The notes below the pieces were generated by a model that worked only from the letters and a program-made list of their open reading frames with translations, was not told the origin of the DNA and searched no databases. This document shows positions 57,401 to 64,000 of a stretch of 64,000 nucleotides of DNA, piece by piece. Every line of letters begins with the position of its first letter. Position 1 is the stretch's first letter. A program made the position numbers and the translations under genes. The DNA is from Chalciporus piperatus (lineage: Eukaryota > Basidiomycota > Agaricomycetes > Boletales > Boletaceae), in assembly GCA_038093975.1 (NCBI GenBank), contig JBBPTG010000081.1, positions 54,411 to 118,410 on the forward strand, in the 5' to 3' direction.

Positions 57401-58082
57401 CATATTCTCTCGGAAGGGTAGATTTAGGTTTGGCCAGCTCGGCCGCGATTGCAAGTTCCGTAGCTCGGGTGAGGCGAGCGACAACATGGTTTGGGACAAA
57501 GCGTGAGCCGCAACGAATAATGCGGTTTAGGGTATGGTTTTCATAAGCGCGATTGAGGAAGGTGGATTCGGTCTCAGAATCTAGGTAGTCATAGAGTTGT
57601 TTGTCGACCTCCGGGGTTACATAGGAGTGTCGAGGGGGAGGAGTAGGTCGAGTGAAGAGTCGGTCATTGGTTTTACAGGCTGAAGCGTGCATAGTATATA
57701 ACCTTTTTGACTCGTCGATAGATTCTGACAGTGAGAGGGTTCGTCGACGCCAATCGATGATTGGGTTAGCCTTTTCGAGCCATGGGAGACCTAGGATGAC
57801 GTTTTCGTTTCCGCAGTTCATGACGTGGAAGGTTACTTCTTGCGCAAGTCCTTCAATGTCGAGGAAGAGGGTGGTGGTGAAGAGTATCATTCCGCTTTTG
57901 TTTGCGGTTTGGTCGACGTTTCGAACTCGAATGGGGGTTTCGAGTCGAGTGGTTGGGATTCGATTTTTACGTACGAAGGCCCAATCGATGCAGGAGATGT
58001 CTGCGCCGCTATCAATGAGGGCGCGGGTTTCGACGGCTTTCATCGTGTGCGAGGGAACGATAATCTGTATGGGAATTTGCAT
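54465..58082 (-). CDS. Pol polyprotein (protease, RT, RNase H, integrase, chromodomain)
   Basis: The 1205 codons counted from ATG 58082 hold a retroviral-type aspartic protease (LIDSGADISCIDW), then RT with YMDD near residue 412, and RNase H (AIATDASKFASGG, YDRELLAVIRALKTW). The integrase follows, with an HHCC zinc domain (HDHPTAGHPGYL ... CATCQQNK, about 779-820) and DDE residues in VVVDHGLT, SDRGPQF and SDGETERVNQE (about 862, 905, 942). A chromodomain ends the chain (EEYEIEKILRHRSFS...YLVRWKGYTADEDRWL, about 1125-1180), which in this class targets insertion to chromatin marks. The frame is intact. It is likely expressed as a gag-pol fusion by a -1 frameshift from gag, because the pol frame stays open upstream of the ATG as far as the gag stop. 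Confidence 0.95.
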   Translation of the reverse strand: MQIPIQIIVPSHTMKAVETRALIDSGADISCIDWAFVRKNRIPTTRLETPIRVRNVDQTANKSGMILFTTTLFLDIEGLAQEVTFHVMNCGNENVILGLPWLEKANPIIDWRRRTLSLSESIDESKRLYTMHASACKTNDRLFTRPTPPPRHSYVTPEVDKQLYDYLDSETESTFLNRAYENHTLNRIIRCGSRFVPNHVVARLTRATELAIAAELAKPKSTLPREYAKYASVFDEPSAGHLPPSRIYDHEINLKESFVPKIGKLYPLSPDEKKATEDFLEENLRTGKIRPSNSPQASPFFFVKKKDGKLRPCQDYRYLNEHTTRDAYPLPLIGDLVDKLKDAKVFTKFDVRWGYNNVRIKDGHQWKAAFLTHKGLFEPTVMFFGLNNSPATFQRFMNDSFRDMIAEGWLVIYMDDLLIFSPDDTTHTVRTQRILERMQELDLHLRLEKCNFAVSEVEYLGMIVRPGELAMDPIKLDGISQWPIPSTVKEVRSFLGFANFYRRFIPNYSLVARPLIDLTKKDHRWDWTNACQDAFARLKQMFLAKPVLRFPDLSKPFAIATDASKFASGGILLQTDANGDWHPCSYLSQSFGDAERNYDIYDRELLAVIRALKTWRHYLHGSPFPVQVFTDHKNLTYFRQPQNLNRRQARWLLDLADFDLKMIHVPGSSLAGPDALSRRADHFPTDADDNAGTTLLPPSLFVRVIDSAMNNHISNLSKDDPFLLTALQAIDGDIPAPFRSRLADWQMTNGVLTYQGRVYIPPDEDLRRTVVQRCHDHPTAGHPGYLKTRQLVAAEFWWPGLAQFVRKYVEGCATCQQNKANTHPTTPPLMPIPSKSSKPFQQVSCDLITDLPISNGFDSLLVVVDHGLTKGVILCPTKKTVTAEGIASLFFHKVYLRFGLYDKIISDRGPQFASEFARELGRILGYDLSLSTAYHPQSDGETERVNQEVETYLRIYCGDNPISWADSISHAEFAHNHRPHSVTGKSPFYLMMGYEPRPLPAVIADSALPAVELRLHSLTAARDEALASHELARQVMAARTRQKFKPFAKGDKVWLEARNLKRSLTSPKFAPKREGPFTITQVLSPLSYKLRLPQTWRIHPVFHASLLSPYRENPVHGPNFPAPPPDLIEGEEEYEIEKILRHRSFSGRHSYLVRWKGYTADEDRWLKETDLTHAKDILENYKKAHPSAFPSSPRSPSSVRRKTRH

Positions 58083-58126
58083 AGAGCGCTTTCGCGACTT
58101 TACAAGTACAGGTGCACACGTGACTG

Positions 58127-58166
58127 GGGAAGCTTGCGTCGGCAGAGCTTCCCGGCCTAAAAACCC
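58127..58166 (-). promoter_or_regulatory. Programmed -1 ribosomal frameshift signal between gag and pol
   Basis: Read on the minus strand the order is: heptamer G GGT TTT (58160-58166) in the gag frame, then gag stop TAG within a 6-nt spacer (TAGGCC), then a perfect 8-bp stem GGGAAGCT/AGCTTCCC with an 11-nt loop (58127-58153). A one-base slip backwards reads TTT TTA GGC CGG and enters the pol frame, which has no stop before the pol ATG. Confidence 0.7.
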
Positions 58167-59170
58167 TTTGTGACAAAGGCTACTTTACGAACGGTGGTTT
58201 CATCCTCATCATCTATCTCGATCAGCGAGGGAATTTCTTCCTCAACCTTTTGAACCTTCCTCGGGGTTTTCTGGTTTGAGGAGAATTCTGGGCAGGCGTT
58301 GGACCGATGTCCAGCTTTCCTGCAGCGGAAGCAGAGTCCCTTCTCCTGGCAGCGTTTCCGTTCTTCAGGAGTGAGCTTGGAGATACGGATGACGTCGACG
58401 TCCATGGCATTGGGATCTCTGGCGGGGGTAGAGTGATTGGCGGAGGAGAATGGACGGAATGGCTTGGCAGGGTTACGATTGCGATTCGCGATTTCATTGG
58501 CATGTTCCCATTGAGTCTGGAACTGGGTGGTGCGTTTGTACCAATCTTCGATCGTGGTAGGGACGGTATCCATGCTATTGACTCTTCTCATAAGGGAGAT
58601 AGGTATCCCCGCGGAGAAATATCCGATTAGGACGTTGTTGTCGATGATGCCAGACAGGGCGACTTGGTTTTGGAAACTCGAAATAAATTCCGAGAGGGAA
58701 GGGGAATACTCTCCGTTCTTGAGAGGTTTCATGCGTTTGGTGGAAAGCCAGGCAACGGCATTTCCTACGGTATCGTGATGTTTGAATGCCGTTTCGAAAT
58801 CAGTGATAAATTGGGCCCAAGTGCCCATAGTGACGGTAGCGCCGGTGATGGCTTTGCGGCGGAAGGTGGCAGCCCAGGTGGCCGCTGATCCTTTAGACAT
58901 GTAGGATAAGGCGAAGGCGATCTTCTTGGGATCTGTGTTGTATACGTCGCCGTTGACGGTGAGATAGAATTGGATGGAATTCATCCAAGCGGTGCTTTTC
59001 TCGAAGGAGCCATCGAAGGCGTCTGGGGCTCCGATGCGGAGTTCAGTGGGTTTTGAGGACGACATGGGATTTACGAAGGTAGGGGGTATCTGATATGTTC
59101 CTGGTGCAAACGCGGGTGCGGGAAGGGAAGGAGTGGGGAAAGCTGGGGTTCGTGGGGGAGCAGGCGACAC
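58157..59170 (-). CDS. Gag polyprotein of the retrotransposon
   Basis: The capsid-like part is recognised by LRIGAPDAFDGSFEKSTAWM, FALSYMSKGSAATWA, WAQFITDFETAFKHHD and the zinc knuckle CFRCRKAGHRSNAC near the C-terminus. The open frame extends upstream of 59170 into a Pro/Ser/Glu-rich stretch (DPSNPYDTSDLYDEPITTQE) as far as 59461, but no ATG is found in that part. The first ATG in frame is at 59065 (MSSSKPTELRIGAPDAF). So the start is either 59065 or a non-AUG codon. The stop is TAG at 58157-58159, part of the frameshift signal. Confidence 0.9.
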   Translation of the reverse strand: MSPAPPRTPAFPTPSLPAPAFAPGTYQIPPTFVNPMSSSKPTELRIGAPDAFDGSFEKSTAWMNSIQFYLTVNGDVYNTDPKKIAFALSYMSKGSAATWAATFRRKAITGATVTMGTWAQFITDFETAFKHHDTVGNAVAWLSTKRMKPLKNGEYSPSLSEFISSFQNQVALSGIIDNNVLIGYFSAGIPISLMRRVNSMDTVPTTIEDWYKRTTQFQTQWEHANEIANRNRNPAKPFRPFSSANHSTPARDPNAMDVDVIRISKLTPEERKRCQEKGLCFRCRKAGHRSNACPEFSSNQKTPRKVQKVEEEIPSLIEIDDEDETTVRKVAFVTKGF

Positions 59171-59497
59171 AGGGAACTGTGGGGCTCTTCGGGATATTGG
59201 GGTCGGTGACGGTGGTGTTGGTGACCTTGGGATGGTTACAGCTGAGGAAAATTCGTGGGAGAGGTGAAGGGTTTCTTCTTGTTCCTCTTGGGTGGTGATT
59301 GGTTCGTCGTAAAGATCCGAGGTGTCGTAGGGGTTAGAGGGGTCTTCCTCTTCAGGTGAGCCCGAGTCAGAAGATTCGGGGTTCTGTGGATTAGCGGTCT
59401 CTCGTGGGGGGCCCCAGCGAGAGGTGTCGAGGCGAGGTCGTTGGGAAATGGTGGAGGTCTACAGCGAAGGTAGCCTTCAGGGGTAACTTAGACCTTT

Positions 59498-59964
59498 TGT
59501 TACGCTTGTGCCGGGTAGGTCAAAGCGTAGACACAAAAGCCTAGTCAAGCAAGGGTTTCAAAGGTAGCCTAACGATGGGATGTCCACGTTAAGGCCTAGC
59601 GTCCGTTCAAGAGTGGGACGGTGACTCTCAGAGGGTTCACAGGAAGCAAGGAATGACCAAGCTAGATTGCGTAGGTCTAAGTTAAAGTTACAGGAGGAAA
59701 CTCGAGGGTTTATATAAGTAGAGAAACGAGTTAAGGGTAGGCATGGAAGTGGTTGGAATGTGTAAGAACAAGCTATGACGAATAGGAATGAGTCATGCTT
59801 GGTAAGTGTGCGAGTCAGTGATGACGAAGTATGGAATGTGAAAGAACATCGAAGAACATCCGCTGACTAAAGCAAGCAAGAAATAAGAGGCCTAGGCAGG
59901 ACTCGAACCAGCAACTAGGACTTAGTACAAGGAGAGAAGAGGAAAGAATAGAACGATCGTAACA
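59498..59964 (-). repeat. 5' LTR (467 bp)
   Basis: It has the same length and ends as the 3' LTR at 52779-53245. Differences seen by eye are three single substitutions (TTAAAG, GGGTAGG and TCAGTG in this copy). Confidence 0.96.
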
Positions 59965-60425
59965 TCTCCAAGGTTTCGGTCTTCTTCGTCAGGAAGTTAT
60001 ACTCAAAGTCTTCCAAAACATGAACATGGTTCGGCTTGTTGAGAGGCTTGCCAGTAAGATAAAGGGATGGAGCTGCATAGATGGTTACTCCGAGTCCGTT
60101 CTCGCTGCCTGTCTGACACTGGTCATCACTATCGTAAACAAAGTGATAAGCGATCTCGGATAATAACAAGGATAATTGATAATCATTGGTACCTTATATT
60201 TGTCACGGTCTTGGACAGATCTTGATGATCGATATGATCTGTTTCAACCCGAGTCTTGAACGCGATTGTCTGAGAATTATAAGTATAGACATGTGAGTCA
60301 AACGAAAATAACTTTACCACTGGACCCGGCTTCGCTGGGTTTATGGTAAATGAATATGTTTGCCATTCATTAGTTATTCCACGCAGGGTGAAAAACACGA
60401 TGTTGTCGTTGTCTGAGTCTGCCAT
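59915..60425 (-). CDS. 5' part of the host gene interrupted by the retrotransposon, unknown protein
   Basis: ATG at 60425 starts MADSDNDNIVFFTLRGITNE, then WQTYSFTINPAKPGPVVKLF. A 52-nt intron (donor GTGACAAAT) joins DHQDLSKT to IAYHFVYDSDD. The second exon continues CQTGSENGLGVTIYAAPSLY, LNKPNHVHVLEDFEYNF and reaches KTETLE at the insertion site. Past that point the frame runs into the LTR and stops at 59915 after about 17 foreign residues. Before insertion it would have continued into the tail preserved at 52658-52778. The protein has alternating hydrophobic residues of a beta-rich fold, and no signal peptide. I recognise no family, although the start resembles small fungal lectin-like proteins. 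The function is unknown. Confidence 0.6.
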
Positions 60426-60586
60426 GATGGTGATGGTTTTCGTCAACTCTTCGAGCAATTATAACTTTGTCTAGTCCCGTGATCACTCGATGTGACGCGT
60501 TGCTGGATCTCCGTGTCGCGTCCAAGTCGCGTCTTTTGTCCTCATACTACCATCACATTCAAGTTGTACATACACCTCAGATCAGC

Positions 60587-62293
60587 ATGTCCATTCCGAC
60601 TTTCAACCCATCTGCTAATCTAGCATTCAGCCCGGGTTTGTCTATGTTCCCAGACTACTTTAATACATCGCCCTCGCCTGCCAATGTCTCGATGCAGGAA
60701 GCCGATCATTTTGGGAAGGTTCAAAACAACACCCACGTTCATTTTGAGCGTCCTGGACATGCCCTAACCGTGCATCAAAAGCATGTACGTTTTCAACCAT
60801 TCCATTCATATTCTGCTCGATGGTCGACACGAACGAACAGTACGAACAGCAGATTCAGGTTCTCCAAGCCTCGAATGCACAGCTCCAAGCTGAAAACATC
60901 ACTCTAATTGCAACCAAGAATGCTTATCAGTGAGTCGTTCAATTTTCTCGCGCATATATTCTGCTTATGGGGCTATTTTTTCTCAAGGGACGCATTTACT
61001 CGTCTTACAGCTGCTCTCCACATTCCTTCTGATCCAATCGCTACTCTCCCAGATAAAATCGCTCTTTTGCATCAGCAGGAACACGCTTCTGTGTCCTCCA
61101 AGTCTACAGCCAAAGCGAATCGAAAGGTCTTGATGCTTCCTCTCCCTTTTCACAAAGACGAGTTCCCGAAGGTGCGATTTTGGACTCGTACGGAGTACAG
61201 CAAGTGGGCAAAGGGAGATCCACAGGCTCTAGGAATGGATCACACACTTACATTTCCATTTCTTGAAGACGAGAATGGGGAACCATTGCCCGACGGCACA
61301 GACTCAGATATCTTGAGCAGGATGCGCGAGGTCTGGCGAACCTTCAAAACCCGCGGTATCGCCCCCAAAACATGGGGAGAAGCCTTACCCGAGATGAAAC
61401 AAGAGCTCTACAGTGAAGTCCTCAAGGATTGGCCCGAGATTGGGTTATGTACCAACAATTGGAAAGCCGAGTTCATGGCTACTAACCGGTATCCTTCGTG
61501 GAGGCAAACACATCTCAGGGACCCGAATGAGCCTAGCAAGGAACGAGGAACCGGCAAGCGTCGTGTCAAGTCCGAAGAAAGTTCTGCTGAGCCAGCTCCG
61601 GATGCAAAACGAGCCAAGACGTCCACGTCATGCTCCATCGCATCGTCATCTACTGATGCTACTATCACCACTGAAATTCCCAATCCCATCACCTCCCCTC
61701 TTAGTACCTCCAATTCCAGCCTCGTCGCACTCTCGCCAACGGTTCCATCGCTTGAAATCAGCACTCCAGATACCACCTCTCCGACGAATGACAACATCAC
61801 CTCTCCTCTTAGTACCTCCAATTCCAGCCTCGTCGCTCTCTCGCCAACGGTTCCATCGCTTGAAATCAGCACTCCAGATACCACCTCTCTGACGAACGAT
61901 GTCTCAAGATCGGACCATGCCCCAGACTCCGAAATCGCAGCATTCGCTCCACTGCTCGTTGACACAGCTCACGAGACAACCACGGCAGCCATTCCGGCTG
62001 TGAAAAATCCCTTGTACGTATCCTATCTACGCCCGAGCATACATCTAACTTATTCATACAGAGCTAGATTTATGAAGAAGAAGGCTACCAAGCCTGCAAC
62101 CACGACACAGGCGCCAGCTCCTCCAGTGGGTTCCTCTGCAGTTCCGTGCATGGACATGGCAGCCGCTGGACATTTGGAAGAAGCGGAGCTCGGGATCACG
62201 ACAAACGCCAGCGCCCACCTCAGGCAGCACTTTTCGGCCCCAATAGAGGTCTCACAGACCCATTTTCCTTGTAGGGAACAATGGGTCTCTTAG
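60587..62293 (+). CDS. Unknown protein with internal Ser/Thr-rich repeat
   Basis: Four exons: 60587-60784, 60841-60929, about 60988-62011 and about 62061-62293. The N-terminus (MSIPTFNPSANLAFSPGLSM) is followed by a coiled-coil-like exon (YEQQIQVLQASNAQLQAENI). The main exon holds a basic/aromatic block, RFWTRTEYSKWAKGD, DSDILSRMREVWRTFKTRGI, WKAEFMATNRYPSWRQTHLR, then an acidic/basic linker (KRRVKSEESS) that may be a nuclear signal. A Ser/Thr-rich region has two copies of a block of about 33 residues (ITSPLSTSNSSLVALSPTVP, twice, near 61690 and 61795). Genes of this layout are seen in Agaricomycetes without assigned function. The last exon runs into a hairpin (62248-62296), and its end may have been altered by an insertion. 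Confidence 0.55.
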
Positions 62294-62296
62294 ACC
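62248..62296 (+). other. Inverted repeat at the 3' end of the unknown gene
   Basis: GGTCTcacAGACCCATT pairs with AATGGGTCTcttAGACC around a short loop (TTCCTTGTAGGGAA). It overlaps the last codons and may be a terminator-like structure or the end of a small mobile element. Confidence 0.5.
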
Positions 62297-62798
62297 CCCC
62301 TCTTTGGAGGCTCTTGCCAGGAATTTCACTCGGGGCCTCTTCGGGGCCTCCCGCGGGCCTCTCGCGAGCCTCGCATGAGCCTCCACCAGCACAGCCACAC
62401 CGCATTTTTTTCAGTCCTGGCACTATGTATAGCTAGGTATGTTTTTCTTCATTTCTTCATATGTTTTGTGCGATGCATCGATGCTTACATAATCGCTTAG
62501 ATTGCTCGTTCTCGCGCGCCGCCGGCACCTCCAGAACGCGCACGACATGTCCTTTTTGGGACACATAGTTTCAACATACCCTCCCCTCACTTTTCTGCTC
62601 AACCATTCGCTTCCCTGCCCTCAGGGATTGCTCCAATTTATCATCCCAGTACTGTACAGTGTTAGTTGGCATTTCCAACCGCTTTACTTGTAATCTTAGA
62701 CTGTATATAGGTAGATATCTACAAATGTCAGAAAACCAAAAATGTGTTCGCATTTTTGATTGGCTGGGTAAATATGTTATAAGACTTGATTCCTAAGT
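62297..62798. other. 502-bp region between the unknown gene and the second palindrome
   Basis: No gene is seen. It is GC-rich near 62300-62390 and becomes AT-richer towards the palindrome. Confidence 0.4.
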
Positions 62799-64000
62799 AG
62801 TGAACATGTATTGGAACAATATCCTAGCATCTCAGACAGCAGGGATCTGTCCCTGTGATGTAGGAGTAGATTGACCTCCTGCCCCTGAATAACAAAAAAG
62901 CGGTTCGCATTTTTGATCAACTAGATAGATATGGTGTTAAAATTGATACATAGGTACCTCATACATGTATCTACAGGATAGCAGAAGCTCAGACATCAGG
63001 GGGCTTCCCCTGGGATGCAGAAATAGATATGATGCCTATTACTACATGCTCTGAAGCGGTCAATCCACTGATCTATACATCAGGGCAACTATCTAGGTAC
63101 ATAGAATACATAAATTACACTAGATCCCCAAATTTGCGAGAGGCTAGCTTCAGGATTGAGTGCAGGAGAAAGCAAATGTCATACAAAAAGCGTGAGAAAG
63201 TGAGCAGAAACTCAGGAGACTTGCAAAAACATATCAGGAACACAACAATGTGGAGCTCAGGGTGTGATAGGAAAAGAGGGACAGTCAATGGGTATCATTA
63301 GGAACTATTTTAGCTACTGTTCCTGGCATTCTGTGCTATCAGGATGCTCAAAAAGCGATCATTGCATTGAAGTTTCCAACAGTTCACTACTTGAGGACTA
63401 ATAGTTCAGTTGAGTTACTTCAGTGGGTTATAGGAGATTTACTGAGATACCACAGAATGCTAGGAGTATGCAGTAGGCACAGTAGTTAGAATAGTTCCTA
63501 ATGACACCCATTGACTGTCCCTCTGTTCCTGGCACACCCTGAGCCCCATATTGTTGTGTTCCTGGTATGTTTTTGCAAGTCTCCTAAGTTTCTGGTCAGT
63601 TTCTCACGCTTCTTCAATGTCATTTGCTTTCTCCTGCACTCAATTATGAACCTAGCCTCTCGAAAACTTGGGGATGTGATGTACTATATGTAATCTAGGT
63701 TCCTAGATAGATACCCTGATGTATTGACTACTGGCCAGACCGCTTCAGAGCATATAGTGATAGGCATCATATCTATTCCTGCATCCCAGGGGAGGCCCCC
63801 TGGTGTCTGAGCTTCTGGTACCCTGTAGATACATGTATGAGGTACCTATGTATCAATTTTAACACCATATCTATCTAGTTGATCAAAAATGCGAACCGCT
63901 TTTTTGTTATTCAGGGGCAGGAGGGCAATCTACTCCTACATCACAGGGACAGATCCCTGCTGTCTGAGATGCTAGGATATTGTTCCAATACATGTTCACT
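62799..64000. repeat. Second long palindrome (element 2), extends beyond the window
   Basis: From 62799 (AGTGAACATGTATTGG) to the window end at 64000 (...CATGTTCACT) the two strands match closely around a centre near 63400. The left arm visible here is about 600 bp, and the true element is longer. Near-identical runs include ACAAAAAAGCGGTTCGCATT (about 62893) and its inverted copy (about 63890). No protein is encoded. Confidence 0.85.

Larger units (their letters stand above)
52779..59964 (-). mobile_element. Ty3/Gypsy chromovirus LTR retrotransposon, apparently complete
   Basis: A 7.2-kb element in minus orientation with 467-bp LTRs (TGTTACG...CGTAACA) differing by three substitutions by eye. 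It is flanked by TCTCC on both sides (52774-52778 and 59965-59969). Order is gag, pol with protease, RT, RNase H, integrase and C-terminal chromodomain, then a third ORF. A purine-rich tract (GGGGGTAA on the minus strand) precedes the 3' LTR. The near-identical LTRs indicate a recent insertion. It interrupts the last exon of a small host gene. Confidence 0.96.

Overview
The window is nuclear DNA from a filamentous basidiomycete, most likely a mushroom-forming Agaricomycete. The evidence is dense short introns (about 50-60 nt) in almost every gene, small intergenic gaps, several microexons, and a set of mobile elements typical of that group: KDZ with a TET/JBP dioxygenase gene, Plavaka/CACTA-like transposases and a chromodomain Ty3/Gypsy element.

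Layout. 1-15.4 kb is a compact housekeeping block: the 3' part of GCN20 (+), the diflavin reductase TAH18 (-), an SMN-like protein (+), the nucleoporin NIC96 (-), a small gene built by tandem exon duplication (+), a small unknown gene (+), a half-size ABC transporter (+) and an unknown gene (-). 15.5-24.0 kb is a KDZ DNA transposon. It holds an intact-looking transposase (-), a TET/JBP-type Fe(II)/2-oxoglutarate dioxygenase (+), a cysteine-rich accessory gene (+) and, between them, a truncated TRM44-like tRNA methyltransferase fragment (-).

24.1-41.6 kb is a large inverted duplication. Each arm (about 4 kb) carries a WD40-protein kinase gene plus decayed relatives; the arm at 24-28 kb is intact and the arm at 38-41 kb is frameshifted. 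The arms enclose a pseudokinase-like gene with a G-run frameshift (+), a WD40-TPR-HET gene (-) and an SLC25 mitochondrial carrier with three microexons (+). WD40, kinase and HET modules together suggest, by inference only, a recognition or incompatibility locus.

41.6-49.9 kb is gene-poor and repetitive. It contains an array of TGACTCA sites, five of them exactly 10 bp apart, ahead of a TATA box; a 148-bp direct repeat; a run of four hairpins; a 3-kb near-perfect palindrome; the 3' end of a Plavaka-like transposase gene next to that palindrome; and a 44-bp minisatellite. 49.9-52.6 kb is a Tnp2/CACTA-like transposase. 52.8-60.0 kb is a young, apparently complete Ty3/Gypsy chromovirus (467-bp LTRs, TCTCC target-site duplication). 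It has a -1 frameshift signal between gag and pol, and a third zinc-knuckle ORF placed 4 nt after the pol stop. It sits inside the last exon of a small host gene. 60.6-62.3 kb is an unknown gene, and a second long palindrome of the same style as the first runs off the end of the window.
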